Shown here: positions 7,885 to 17,550 of the stretch, one piece after another
Position numbering within the stretch: position 1 is the stretch's first letter
Layout of the letters: each line of letters starts with the position of its first letter
Assembly: GCF_006538165.1 (NCBI RefSeq)
Contig: NZ_BDLU01000054.1
Span: forward strand, 124,001-188,000
Reading direction: 5' to 3'
Source of the DNA: Komagataeibacter diospyri
Lineage (GTDB): Bacteria > Pseudomonadota > Alphaproteobacteria > Acetobacterales > Acetobacteraceae
Length of the DNA stretch: 64,000 nt
Position numbers and translations under genes: made by a program
The notes under the pieces: generated by a model
Told to the model about the DNA's origin: nothing
The model's database searches: none
Seen by the model: the letters and a program-made list of their open reading frames with translations, nothing else

Positions 7885-10800
7885 TCAGATCGAGAAATAC
7901 TTCGCGTGCGGGTTGAAAATCACCAGCGCCGAAGTGGACTGTTCGGGGTGCAGCTGGAAGCCATCGGTCAGGGATACACCGATTTTTTCCGCATCCAGCA
8001 GCTTCAGGATCGGCTCCTGTTCCTCCAGCCGGGGGCAGGCGGGATAGCCGAAGGAATAACGTGACCCCCGGTAGCCCTGCTGCAGCAGTTTCGCCATGTC
8101 GCGGTCGTCCTCGGCGGCGAACCCCATTTCGGCGCGCATGCGCTTGTGGGTGTATTCCGCCATGGCTTCCGCCATTTCCACCGACAGGCCATGCAGGTAG
8201 AGGTAATCCTTGTAACGGTTCGCCTCGAACCATTCACGCGCGCGGTCCGATGCATTCTGTCCTACGGTCACGACCTGCAGGCCGATCACATCGCGCTGTG
8301 CATCGTCAATGTCGCGCACGAAGTCGGCAATGCAGGCCCCGTCCGCGCGTGGCTGGCGGGGCAGGGTGAAGCGGGCGACCTCATTCGTGCCGTCCTCGCC
8401 AAACAGCACGAGGTCATTGCCCTCGCCTGCCGCCTTCCAGTAGCCGTAGCTGGCGCGCGGGTGCAGGATGTCCTGATCCGCGCACAGGGTCAGCATCTGG
8501 CGCAGCACCGGGCGCAGTTCCCTGCGTGCCCAGACCATGAAATCATCCAGCGAACGACCCTGTTTACGGAAACCCCACTGGAACTGGTACAGCGAACGTT
8601 CATTAAGGAACGGCAGCACTGCCTCCGGCGTTGCTTCCAGCACGCGCGGCCCCCAGAAGGGCGGGGTCAGCACGGGTTCGTCCGCTGTCAGTTTTTCGCG
8701 TCGTGCGCGGGCTGCAACCTTGTCCACGGGGCCGAAGCCACGGGTTTCGGCGGCTTCGATATCCTGCGTGCGGTTGGCGCGCGTGGCCTTGCCCGCGCGA
8801 CGGGACTGGATGGCGGCAAGGTAGGTATCGAACTCACCCTGCACCACCTTGTCCATAAGCGACAGGCCATCGAACGCGTCACGTGCGTACGCGACACGCC
8901 CGCCTTCGCCATAGGCCGCGGTGCAGTCCTCTTCCACGTAATTGCGCGTCAGCGCCGCCCCACCCAGCATGACCGGGGCGTCAATGCCCTGACGGTGCAT
9001 TTCCTCAAGGTTTTCGCGCATGATGACGGTAGACTTGACCAGCAGGCCGGACATGCCGATCGCATCGGCCCTGTGCTCACGCGCGGCCGCGATCATGTCG
9101 GCCACCGGCACCTTGATGCCCAGGTTGATGACCCGGTAACCGTTATTGGTCAGGATGATGTCGACAAGGTTCTTGCCGATGTCATGCACGTCGCCCTTTA
9201 CGGTGGCCAGCACCATGGTGCCACGGGCCTGCCCTTCGGTGCGTTCCATGTGGGGTTCAAGCCATGCAACGGCGGCCTTCATCGTCTCGGCTGACTGGAG
9301 TACGAATGGCAGCTGCATCTTGCCTGCGCCAAACAGTTCGCCCACCACCTTCATGCCATCCAGCAGCACGGTGTTGATGATGTCGAGCGGCGCCATGTCC
9401 TGCATGGCTTCGGCAAGGTCGTCTTCCAGCCCCTTGCGGTCGCCATCGACAATGCGGTCCTTCAGGCGTTCGGGCGCGGTTTCGGCCCGGGCCTTCTTTA
9501 CTGCGTCCGCGGCCTTGCGGTCGGCAAAGATTTCCAGCATGCGCTGCAGCGGGTCATAGCCTTCGGCGCGGCGGTCGAAAATCAGGTCTTCGGCGACCTT
9601 CACTTCCTCGGCCGCGATCAGGTGCAGCGGGCGGATTTTCGACACATGCACGATCGCCGCCGTCATCCCCGCGCGCACCGCGTGGTCAAGGAAGACCGAG
9701 TTCAGCACCGCGCGCGCTGCCGGGTTCAGCCCGAACGATATGTTGGACAGCCCCAGCACGATCTGGATATCGGGGAAGCGTTCGCGGATCAGGCGGATGC
9801 CCTCCAGCGTCCATTCGCCCAGCTTGCGGTCATCTTCCGTGCCGGTGCCGATGGTGAATGTCAGCGGGTCGATCATCAGGTCGGATTGCGGCAGACCGTG
9901 CTTTTCGCATGCGAATTCAACCAGCCTTGTCGCGATGCGCAGCTTGTCTTCCGCAGTCTTGGCCATGCCCACTTCATCAATGGTCAGCGCAATGACCGAT
10001 GCGCCAAACTTGCGTGCCAGCAGCATGCGTTCGGTGGCGATTGCCTCCCCATCCTCGAAATTGATGGAGTTGATGATCGGCTTGCCGCCATGCAGCTTCA
10101 GCGCCGCCTCGATCACCGGGGTTTCGGTGGAATCGATCACCAGCGGCGCGTTGACCGAGGACGTGAAGCGGGTGACCACCGCGTTCATTTCCTTCATTTC
10201 GTCACGGCCCACGAAGGCGGTGCAGATATCAAGTGCGTTGGAGCCTTCGGCCACCTGTTCGCGGCCCAGCGCGACACAGCCATCCCAGTCGCCGGCTTCC
10301 TGCAGCTGCCGCCATTTTTTCGATCCGTTGGCGTTGCAGCGCTCGCCAATCGAGAAATAGCTGTTTTCCTGCCGCAGCGGCACCTGTGAGTACAGGCTGG
10401 CGACCGACGGGATCCATACCGGCTTGCGCGGCACGGGGGCGGGACGGATGCGGCCCGTGCCCTCGGCGCGCTTGCGCAGCATCTGGTCCAGGGCCTGCGT
10501 ATGCGGCGTGGAGGTGCCACAGCACCCGCCAATCAGGTTCAGCCCGTCCTCGGTAATGAAACGCTCGACCCAGCTTGCCATTTCGGCAGGTGTCAGCGGA
10601 TAGTGCGTCGTGCCATTGACCAGTTCGGGCAGGCCCGCATTGGGCTGGACCGAGATCAGGCCCGGCCAGTTTTCGGACAGCCAGCGCACATGTTCCGCCA
10701 TTTCCTGCGGGCCGGTGGCGCAGTTCAGGCCCATAAGCGGCACGTCCAGCGCGTTGATGACCGTGGCGGCGGCGGCAATGTCGGGGCCGACCAGCAGCGT

Positions 10801-11394
10801 GCCCGTGGTTTCCACTGTGACCTGCACGAAAATGGGGGTATCCACGCCCATCTCGGCGCGCGCGATCTTGGCGCCATTCACGGCGGCCTTGATCTGCAGC
10901 GTGTCCTGGCATGTCTCGATCAGGAAGCAGTCAACACCCCCTTCGATCAGGCCACGGCACTGCTCGGCCAGGCCCGCTTCCAGCGTGTCGTAATCGATAT
11001 TGCCCAGCGAAGGCAGCTTGGTCCCCGGCCCGATGGAGCCGACAACGTAGCGGTGGCGGCCATCGGCAAAGGTCTCGGCAGCTTCACGCGCCAGATGGGC
11101 GGCCGTGCGGTTGATTTCACGCGCGCGGTCCGCCAGCCCGAATTCCGCCAGTGTTATGGGCGAGCCGCCAAAGCTGTTGGTTTCCACCATATCGGCCCCG
11201 GCCTCGAAATACCCGCGGTGAATTTCGCGCACCAGTTCAGGCCGGGACAGGTTCAGGATTTCGGTGCAGTTTTCCTGCCCCCAGTAATCGCGCTCGACCT
11301 CAAGGTCCAGAAGCTGTACGCGCGAACCCATGCCGCCGTCACACAGCAGGACCTGATCGCGAAGGGCATCGAGAAGATGGGGACGAGTGGTCAT
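7885..11394 (-). CDS. metH: Cobalamin-dependent methionine synthase
   Basis: Transfers a methyl group from methyltetrahydrofolate to homocysteine via cobalamin. The 1169-residue protein has all four modules. The homocysteine domain (1-~330) has the zinc Cys pair in NLIGGCCGTSTPHTQ. The pterin/folate domain (~350-630) contains SIGERCNANGS and IDSTE. The B12-binding region (~660-900) has the base-off motif DVHDIGKNLVDIIL with its cobalt-ligating His. The AdoMet activation domain (~920-1169) contains RASYGYWKAAGEGND and RGSRYSFGYPACPRLEEQ. The start ATG at 11394 begins MTTRPHLLDALRD. Cobalamin use is expected. The upstream region shows no riboswitch that I can recognise. Confidence 0.97.
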   Translation of the reverse strand: MTTRPHLLDALRDQVLLCDGGMGSRVQLLDLEVERDYWGQENCTEILNLSRPELVREIHRGYFEAGADMVETNSFGGSPITLAEFGLADRAREINRTAAHLAREAAETFADGRHRYVVGSIGPGTKLPSLGNIDYDTLEAGLAEQCRGLIEGGVDCFLIETCQDTLQIKAAVNGAKIARAEMGVDTPIFVQVTVETTGTLLVGPDIAAAATVINALDVPLMGLNCATGPQEMAEHVRWLSENWPGLISVQPNAGLPELVNGTTHYPLTPAEMASWVERFITEDGLNLIGGCCGTSTPHTQALDQMLRKRAEGTGRIRPAPVPRKPVWIPSVASLYSQVPLRQENSYFSIGERCNANGSKKWRQLQEAGDWDGCVALGREQVAEGSNALDICTAFVGRDEMKEMNAVVTRFTSSVNAPLVIDSTETPVIEAALKLHGGKPIINSINFEDGEAIATERMLLARKFGASVIALTIDEVGMAKTAEDKLRIATRLVEFACEKHGLPQSDLMIDPLTFTIGTGTEDDRKLGEWTLEGIRLIRERFPDIQIVLGLSNISFGLNPAARAVLNSVFLDHAVRAGMTAAIVHVSKIRPLHLIAAEEVKVAEDLIFDRRAEGYDPLQRMLEIFADRKAADAVKKARAETAPERLKDRIVDGDRKGLEDDLAEAMQDMAPLDIINTVLLDGMKVVGELFGAGKMQLPFVLQSAETMKAAVAWLEPHMERTEGQARGTMVLATVKGDVHDIGKNLVDIILTNNGYRVINLGIKVPVADMIAAAREHRADAIGMSGLLVKSTVIMRENLEEMHRQGIDAPVMLGGAALTRNYVEEDCTAAYGEGGRVAYARDAFDGLSLMDKVVQGEFDTYLAAIQSRRAGKATRANRTQDIEAAETRGFGPVDKVAARARREKLTADEPVLTPPFWGPRVLEATPEAVLPFLNERSLYQFQWGFRKQGRSLDDFMVWARRELRPVLRQMLTLCADQDILHPRASYGYWKAAGEGNDLVLFGEDGTNEVARFTLPRQPRADGACIADFVRDIDDAQRDVIGLQVVTVGQNASDRAREWFEANRYKDYLYLHGLSVEMAEAMAEYTHKRMRAEMGFAAEDDRDMAKLLQQGYRGSRYSFGYPACPRLEEQEPILKLLDAEKIGVSLTDGFQLHPEQSTSALVIFNPHAKYFSI

Positions 11395-11580
11395 TGTTAT
11401 CCTGATGTCTCATGAAAGGGGACACGGCGGGCGATGGCATTGTGCCGTCGGGTGTCCGGTAACTGTCTTGCATAAAGTTATGTCCGGTGCCCTTTATTCC
11501 CTTAACTTCCCGCCAGTGTCCAGCGCCATTGCCCCAGATGGAGCATACCCGCAGGCCCGTATGGATAAATGGAGAATGCC

Positions 11581-11967
11581 ATGACCCGTGACGGGCGTAT
11601 CGTGCTGGAATTCCTGACCCGCCCCGCAATCCCCCATCCGCGCGCCGATACCCTGCTGGTGGTGGATCATGCGCATGCATCCGTGTCGGGGGCTGCATGG
11701 GCCGGTGTCGTCACGGTGGACCAGCCTGCCGCATCGCCGTTCACGCATGCAAAGGGATGCGTGTGCTGCACGGGGCGCGGCGGGGAACTTGCAGCGGTGC
11801 TGGGTGATGTTGTCCGCAGGCGTGCCACGGGCGACCTGAAATGGTTCGACCGCGTTGCCGTGCTGCCACCCGAAGGGCAGGAAACGGCCTGGCGGGCAGC
11901 ACTCTCGGGGGATGTCGTGGTCAATGCGCGCTTTGCCATGCAGCCCCCGCATCCGGATTCGGCCTGA
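11581..11967 (+). CDS. Mini-protein with a CobW/G3E-GTPase-type CxCC motif
   Basis: 128-residue protein of unknown function. Residues ~55-100 (KGCVCCTGRGGELAAVLGDV followed by RRRATGDLKWFDRVAVL) closely resemble the metal-binding stretch of COG0523 GTPases (GCxCC-RGEL…R-G--FDRVVIET). There is no P-loop, no Asp/Glu switch motif and no C-terminal CobW domain, and the total length is about one third of a CobW protein. The start at 11581 is favoured by GGAG six bases upstream; a nearby ATG at 11569 lacks one. It diverges from metH across 186 bp and precedes the secretion/glycosyltransferase cluster. It could be a relic or a stand-alone metal-handling domain. Confidence 0.7.
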   Translation: MTRDGRIVLEFLTRPAIPHPRADTLLVVDHAHASVSGAAWAGVVTVDQPAASPFTHAKGCVCCTGRGGELAAVLGDVVRRRATGDLKWFDRVAVLPPEGQETAWRAALSGDVVVNARFAMQPPHPDSA

Positions 11968-12054
11968 AAAACAGTCCCGTTAAGGAACCCTTTGCTTTCT
12001 GCTCCTAGTCTGAACCGCGTGAATGGACAGAGCGTGTAGAGCAAAAGGGGTGCC

Positions 12055-14307
12055 GTGGGCCATCCAGACCAATCAGCGGACCCGGACGCACATGGACAGG
12101 CGGATACCCGGCATGCACCGGAACTGATCCGCCTGCAGGCGGTGCTGCGCGCGGCCCGTTTCCACGGCATTGACCTTGACGTGCGTGATTTTGCCGGCGA
12201 GGCCGGCCAGTCCGTGCCCACCATTCCCGCCCTTGCGCGGTGGGTGGAGGAAAATGGCGGCAGCGCACGGGGCATGCGCCTGCAATGGCGTGAAGTCGTG
12301 CGCCTGCGTGACGTGCCGCCGGTTGTCCTGATGTTCACGGACGGGTCGGCGGGGCTGATGGTGGGGGCGGACGCGGCCCGTGGCGTGGTCTGGCTGGCTG
12401 ATCCCTTCGCCAGTCCTGACACATCCCCCGTGGCGGTGGACGAACTGCGGCTGGAGGGCGTGTGGAGTGGCGACGTGCTGCTGGTGCGCGGCGGGCAGGA
12501 CGGCGCACGCAGGGAAGACGCCATCAACTTCGCATGGCTGCGGCGCATGGTGCTGGGGGAACGCCGGCTGCTGCGCGACGTGATTATCGCCTCCATGGTC
12601 ATAAGCGTGCTGGCGATCTTCCCGCCGCTGATCGTCATGCAGGTCATTGACCGGGTGGTGAACTTCCATTCCATGTCCACGCTGGTTTCCCTGACCGGGC
12701 TGGTGGGGGTGATGTCGTTTTATGAAATCCTGCTGACCTATGCCCGGCGCGAGATCACGCTGGTACTGACCACGCGGCTGGATACGCGCATATCGCTGGC
12801 GGTGTTCGACCGCCTGCTGGCCCTGCCGCTGGAATTCTTCGAACGCGAACAGGCGGGCAACGTGATCGGCCGCGTCAGCGCGATCTACAAGGTCCGGCAG
12901 TTCATGACCGGGCGGCTGCTGGGTACGTTCCTTGACATGTTCACCCTGCTGGTCGTCATGCCCTTCCTGTTCTGGCTCAGCGCCACGCTGGCCTGCCTGA
13001 CGGTGGTTGCGGCCGGACTGATCGGGGTGGTCATCCTGCTGGCCATGCCTGCCGTGGCGCGGCTTATGGGCCGGCAGGTCCGCGCCGAGATGGAGCGCAG
13101 CGGCGCGCTGTATGAAACGGTGGCCGGTATCCGCACCATCAAGACGCTGGCATTGGAACCCGTGCGGCGCGAAGTCTGGGATGAAAAGACCGCTGATGTG
13201 GTGGCCGCGTCCCTTGATGCGGGGCGCATGGGCAACTGTGTCGCGACGGCGGTTATGCCGCTGGACCTGTTCATCAATCGCGGCATCATCCTGATCGGGG
13301 CGTATCTGGCCATTACCTCGACCACTTCAGGGATGGAGGCCGGGGCGCTGATGGCATTCACCATGCTGGGTGGCCGGGTTGCGGCCCCGCTGGTGGGCAT
13401 GGCGCGGCTGATTGACGACCTGAATGAAGTGCGCAGCGCGCTGGCGGAAGCGGGGTCCGTCCTCAACCGCCCGACCGAAACCCGGGCGCTGACCACCGGC
13501 CTGCGCCCGCCCATCCATGGCGCGCTGGCGTTTTCGGATGTGTGCTTCACCTATCCCGGTGCGCCCGCGCCCGCGCTGTCGGGTGTCACGTTCAGCGTGC
13601 CCGCGGGCACCATGCTGGGGCTGGTCGGGCGCAGCGGGTCGGGCAAGTCCACCATCACGCGCCTGCTGCAGGGTGTCAGCCGCAGCTATACCGGTCACCT
13701 GCGGCTGGATGGCATCGACCTGCGTGAAATCAACCTGACCTACCTGCGCCGGTCCTGCGGGGTGGTGCTGCAGGACAATTTCCTGTTCCGCGGCACCATC
13801 CGCGACAACATCATCGCAGGCCGCCCCGGCCTGACGCTGGAAGACGTGGTGCGGGCCGCGCGCCTTGCGGGGGCGGAAGAATTCATAGAACGCATGCCCG
13901 CGGGCTTCGATACATGGATCGAGGAAGGGTCCACCAACATATCGGGCGGCCAGCGCCAGCGCCTTGCCATTGCGCGCGCCGTGATCTCCGACCCCAGGCT
14001 CATGATCCTTGATGAAGCGACCTCCGCCCTTGACCCGGAAAGCGAGGCGGTGGTCAACGCCAACCTGCGTCACCTTGCGCGGGGACGCACGATGGTGATC
14101 GTCTCGCACCGTCTTGCCTCGCTGGTGGCGTGCCATCAGATCTGTGTCATGGACCATGGGCAGGTGGTCGATATCGGCACGCATGACGAACTGCTGGCAC
14201 GCTGTACCATCTACCGCACGCTGTGGATGCAGCAGAACCATCCCGATGGCATGAATGATGGCGATGGGCCGCCTGCCGTCCCCCATATGCATGGGGACGC
14301 GGCATGA
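12055..14307 (+). CDS. Type I secretion ABC transporter with a degenerate C39-like N domain
   Basis: 750-residue HlyB-type inner-membrane exporter. Residues ~20-150 resemble the C39 peptidase-like domain, but the catalytic Cys position is not Cys (LRAARFHGIDLD), so it should bind substrate rather than cut a leader, as in HlyB. The membrane domain covers ~180-450 (DVIIASMVISVLAIFPPLIV, LEFFEREQAGNVIGR). The ATPase domain has Walker A GLVGRSGSGKSTITRL, signature ISGGQRQRLAIARA, Walker B LMILDEATSALD and the switch His in VIVSHRL. The start is GTG at 12055 with AAAAGGGG upstream. Its TGA overlaps the ATG of the HlyD gene, so the two are translationally coupled. Confidence 0.93.
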   Translation: MGHPDQSADPDAHGQADTRHAPELIRLQAVLRAARFHGIDLDVRDFAGEAGQSVPTIPALARWVEENGGSARGMRLQWREVVRLRDVPPVVLMFTDGSAGLMVGADAARGVVWLADPFASPDTSPVAVDELRLEGVWSGDVLLVRGGQDGARREDAINFAWLRRMVLGERRLLRDVIIASMVISVLAIFPPLIVMQVIDRVVNFHSMSTLVSLTGLVGVMSFYEILLTYARREITLVLTTRLDTRISLAVFDRLLALPLEFFEREQAGNVIGRVSAIYKVRQFMTGRLLGTFLDMFTLLVVMPFLFWLSATLACLTVVAAGLIGVVILLAMPAVARLMGRQVRAEMERSGALYETVAGIRTIKTLALEPVRREVWDEKTADVVAASLDAGRMGNCVATAVMPLDLFINRGIILIGAYLAITSTTSGMEAGALMAFTMLGGRVAAPLVGMARLIDDLNEVRSALAEAGSVLNRPTETRALTTGLRPPIHGALAFSDVCFTYPGAPAPALSGVTFSVPAGTMLGLVGRSGSGKSTITRLLQGVSRSYTGHLRLDGIDLREINLTYLRRSCGVVLQDNFLFRGTIRDNIIAGRPGLTLEDVVRAARLAGAEEFIERMPAGFDTWIEEGSTNISGGQRQRLAIARAVISDPRLMILDEATSALDPESEAVVNANLRHLARGRTMVIVSHRLASLVACHQICVMDHGQVVDIGTHDELLARCTIYRTLWMQQNHPDGMNDGDGPPAVPHMHGDAA

Positions 14308-15749
14308 GTGGTCATGACCTTGTGCCTCCCACGTCCGAGGCGGCGGAAGAATCCGGCATGCTGTCGGTCCTGCCGCCACCCACGGCGGATATTCCCACTG
14401 ACCTGCCCCCCGCGCTGCTGGCGTTCTATTCCCCATCTGCTGCACTCATCGACATGCCGCCGTCCGATGCGGCACGCTATGTCATCTGGCTGGTTGCGGC
14501 ATTGGCCGGGGCGGGGCTGCTGGTCATGACGTTTTTCCCGCTGGACCGGGTGGTCAGCGTGAATGGCCGCCTGACGCCGTTTGACGACACGATGGTGCTG
14601 CAGCCGCTGGAAACCTCCATCATCCGCATGGTGGAGGTGCATGAGGGCGATACCGTACACAAGGGGCAGGTGCTGGCCCGGCTGGACCCCACGGTAACGG
14701 ATGCGGATGTCACCAACATGCGCCGCCAGGTCGCGGCCTACCGGGCGGAGGTCGCCCGCCGCACGGCCGAAGCCGAAGGGCGTCCCTACACGGCGGACAT
14801 GAACGATCCCGCATCCGTGCAGGAAGCCGCCGCCTACCTGCGCCGTCAGGCGGAATATACCGCCCAGATGTCCAATTACGACCGGCAGGTTGCCGGACTG
14901 GAAAGTGAACTGCAGGGGTATGAGGCCAGTGCGGCAATGTATGCCGCCCGCGCCCGTGTCGCACGTGATGTACAGGACATGCGCGTGCGCCTGCAGCATG
15001 AACAGGTGGGCAGCCGGCTGTCCACACTGGCGGCGCAGGATACGCTTATGGAGGTGACACGCTCACAGGTGTCCGCCCGCCATTCCGCCGACAGCACCCG
15101 CGCCCGGCTGGAGGCCATGAAGGCCCAGCGCGACGGATATGCCAGCAACTGGCACGCCACGGTATATCAGGACCTTGCCCTGGCCCAGCATCGTCTGGCG
15201 GATGCCGATGACAGTTACAGCAAGGCGGTGCTGCATCATGACCTGATCGTCATGCGTGCCGACCGGGACGCGGTGGTACTGAGCATCGCGCACCTGTCCG
15301 CCGGTTCGGTCATTCAGGCGGCGACCCCGCTGCTGACGCTGGTGCCAGCAGGCAGCCATCTGGACATGGTGGCCACGTTGCGCGGGGTGGATGCGGGTTA
15401 CGTGCGGGCGGGGGACCCGGCACTGCTGAAATTCGCAGCCTTCCCCTACACCCAGTATGGCGGGGGGGATGCGACAGTACGTGTCATAAGTCCGGATTCC
15501 TTTACTACATCTGGTGCAAAGCCCGGCGCCAGCGCCGAACAGGGTGGTGATACGGGCGATACGATGAATGCCTATTACCGTGTGCGCCTGTCCATCGACC
15601 GGTACACCCTGCATGGGGTGCCGCCCTTCTTCCGGCCCCAGCCGGGTATGCCGGTCGAGGCGGATATCCATGTCGGGCGTCGCACCATCATGCAGTACCT
15701 GCTCAACCGCCTCCTGCCTGCCGTGACCGACGGCATGCGCGAACCCTGA
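14304..15749 (+). CDS. HlyD-family periplasmic adaptor (membrane fusion protein)
   Basis: 481-residue partner of the preceding ABC exporter that would bridge inner membrane and an outer-membrane TolC-like channel. After ~55 cytoplasmic residues there is one membrane helix (YVIWLVAALAGAGLLVMTFF). The biotinyl-lipoyl-like half motif follows (VSVNGRLTPFDDTMVLQPLE, VEVHEGDTVHKGQVLARLDP). A long coiled-coil hairpin (~140-300) comes next, then the second lipoyl half (RADRDAVVLSIAHLSAGSVI) and the C-terminal beta barrel ending in GMPVEADIHVGRRTIMQYLL, the usual RTPXXYL-like close. No TolC gene is in the cluster. Confidence 0.92.
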   Translation: MSGHDLVPPTSEAAEESGMLSVLPPPTADIPTDLPPALLAFYSPSAALIDMPPSDAARYVIWLVAALAGAGLLVMTFFPLDRVVSVNGRLTPFDDTMVLQPLETSIIRMVEVHEGDTVHKGQVLARLDPTVTDADVTNMRRQVAAYRAEVARRTAEAEGRPYTADMNDPASVQEAAAYLRRQAEYTAQMSNYDRQVAGLESELQGYEASAAMYAARARVARDVQDMRVRLQHEQVGSRLSTLAAQDTLMEVTRSQVSARHSADSTRARLEAMKAQRDGYASNWHATVYQDLALAQHRLADADDSYSKAVLHHDLIVMRADRDAVVLSIAHLSAGSVIQAATPLLTLVPAGSHLDMVATLRGVDAGYVRAGDPALLKFAAFPYTQYGGGDATVRVISPDSFTTSGAKPGASAEQGGDTGDTMNAYYRVRLSIDRYTLHGVPPFFRPQPGMPVEADIHVGRRTIMQYLLNRLLPAVTDGMREP

Positions 15750-15762
15750 TCGGGGGACAGCG

Positions 15763-17550
15763 TTGGTGCGCAAATTTCTGTCTGGCCTGCTGGGGGGGAT
15801 CACGCCCGCCGCCCGTTTCCGCCATGCGTGCCGCCTGCTGGAACATGAAGGGCGTTCGGCGCAGGGGTTCGCCCTTCTGGGGCGTCTTGCGCGTGGGGGC
15901 ATGGTAGTCGCGCAGTATCAGGTGGCGCGTGCCTACCTTGATGGCAGCGGCGTTCCGCGCAGCCCGCTCGAGGGCGTGCGCTGGATGCATAGGGCCGCGT
16001 GCGCGGGGCATGTGGAGGCCTGCTTTTCCCTTGCCCTGATGCTGCTGGTTGATCCACCGGGCCACGGGGGAGATCACAGGGGGGCTGATGGTCTGCTGCC
16101 CATGGCGTTGCCCGAAGGCATCGACCGCTGGCCTGACCCTGAAGCCGCAACCGGCTGGGCGCGGCAGGCGGCGCAGGCAGGGCTGGCGGACGCGCAGGCC
16201 CTGTATGGTTACCTGCTGGCGACCGGCCCGGAATCCGTGCGCGACCCGCAGGCCGCGCGGATGTGGTGTGAACGCGCGGCACGGGCCGGTTGCCCACAGG
16301 GGGACCTTGGGCTGGCGGTGACCCATTTTTCGGCATCGGACCAGTTGCCGGGAACCGATCCTGACGCGGTGGCGGCCCTGATCCGTGCAGCGGATAGCGG
16401 ATTGCCAACCGCGCAGTACATGCTGGGTCTGCTGCATGAACGGGGCTGGGGTCTGTCGCTGGACCGGACGCAGGCTGAACAGTGGTATGCCCGTGCCGCA
16501 GTACAGGGCGTGCGTCCCGCACAGGCGCGTTATGGCGCGTTGCTGCTGGAGGATACGGGCAGCAGGCCGCGCAACGCCATGACAGCCGAGACATGGCTGC
16601 GCCGTGCCGCCCTTGCAGGTGATCGGGAGGCGGCGGCCCTGCTGGGGGACCTGCATGCGCGTGGGGAAGCAGCCCTGCCAGGCGATCATGAAGCCATGAT
16701 CTGGTACCGCCGGGCGGCGGAACAGGATCATGCAGTGGCCTGTCGCATGCTGGCGCTGCTTTACATGCACGGTCGCGGCGCGGCGGCCGATCCTGATCAG
16801 GCCCGTCACTGGCTGGCGCGGGCGGCCGAACTGGGTGATGTCGCGGCCATGACCGACCTGGCTGCATCACTGGTGGCGCAGGGACAGGAAATGCATTCCG
16901 TCACCGGTCTGCCACTGCCCGATTTCATGTCCGCGGCACAGGCGGGGGATCCGGTTGCGGCTTTCAACCTTGCGGTCTGCCTGCATGACGGGGTGGGGGG
17001 CGTGACGGATCCGGTACAGGCCGCGTCGTGGATGGAACGGGCCGCCCATGCGGGCGTGGTCAATGCCGAATACTGGTATGGACGCATGCTGCTGGATGGG
17101 GACGGGGTGGCGGCGGACGCGGTCCACGCCCGTCTCTGGCTGGAACGTGCCGCCGAACATGGACTGGCCGAGGCCTGCGTGGCGGCCGCGCAGTTGCGGC
17201 TGGAAGGGCGGGGTGGTCCGCGTGACCATGCGGGCGCGCTGGCGCTGTACCATCGTGCGGCACGATCGGGTCGGGCCGATGCCATGTTTTCCCTTGGCGC
17301 CATGTATGGCGGCGGCCATGACCTGCCGCCGGACCGGGCACAGGCGCTGCACTGGTTCACGCAGGGTGCCGAAGGGGGCAATGCCCTGTCGCAGCTCATG
17401 CTGGGTCGGTATCTGGCAAGGGGGCTGGCTGGCTCCGTGGACCGTGTGCGTGCCCGGTACTGGCTGGAACAGGCGGCGGCAGGGGGCGTGCGTGCCGCAC
17501 GTGATGAACTGGACCATATGACCCGTACGGATGAACATGCCCCAACGTGA
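15763..17550 (+). CDS. Sel1-repeat (TPR-like) protein
   Basis: 595-residue protein made almost wholly of Sel1-like repeats (about 36 residues each, roughly a dozen). Examples are AQYQVARAYLDGSGVPRSPL, AQYMLGLLHERGWGLSLDRT, AMFSLGAMYGGGHDLPPDRA and SQLMLGRYLARGLAGSVDRV. Such solenoids are protein-interaction scaffolds. I see no signal peptide, so it is probably cytoplasmic, but the N terminus is short and basic. The start is TTG at 15763 with GGGGGACAG upstream; a GTG three bases later is equally possible. It lies 13 bp after the HlyD gene and overlaps the next gene by 20 bp, so it belongs to the same operon. Confidence 0.9.
   Translation: MVRKFLSGLLGGITPAARFRHACRLLEHEGRSAQGFALLGRLARGGMVVAQYQVARAYLDGSGVPRSPLEGVRWMHRAACAGHVEACFSLALMLLVDPPGHGGDHRGADGLLPMALPEGIDRWPDPEAATGWARQAAQAGLADAQALYGYLLATGPESVRDPQAARMWCERAARAGCPQGDLGLAVTHFSASDQLPGTDPDAVAALIRAADSGLPTAQYMLGLLHERGWGLSLDRTQAEQWYARAAVQGVRPAQARYGALLLEDTGSRPRNAMTAETWLRRAALAGDREAAALLGDLHARGEAALPGDHEAMIWYRRAAEQDHAVACRMLALLYMHGRGAAADPDQARHWLARAAELGDVAAMTDLAASLVAQGQEMHSVTGLPLPDFMSAAQAGDPVAAFNLAVCLHDGVGGVTDPVQAASWMERAAHAGVVNAEYWYGRMLLDGDGVAADAVHARLWLERAAEHGLAEACVAAAQLRLEGRGGPRDHAGALALYHRAARSGRADAMFSLGAMYGGGHDLPPDRAQALHWFTQGAEGGNALSQLMLGRYLARGLAGSVDRVRARYWLEQAAAGGVRAARDELDHMTRTDEHAPT

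Noticed and set aside
8146..9294. 382-codon plus-strand frame opposite metH
   Set aside because: Antisense shadow without any known motif.
11395..11580. Possible SAM or SAH riboswitch upstream of metH
   Set aside because: I looked for the conserved SAM-II/SAH core sequences and did not see them. Only a short direct repeat TGTCCGGT at 11453 and 11481 is visible.
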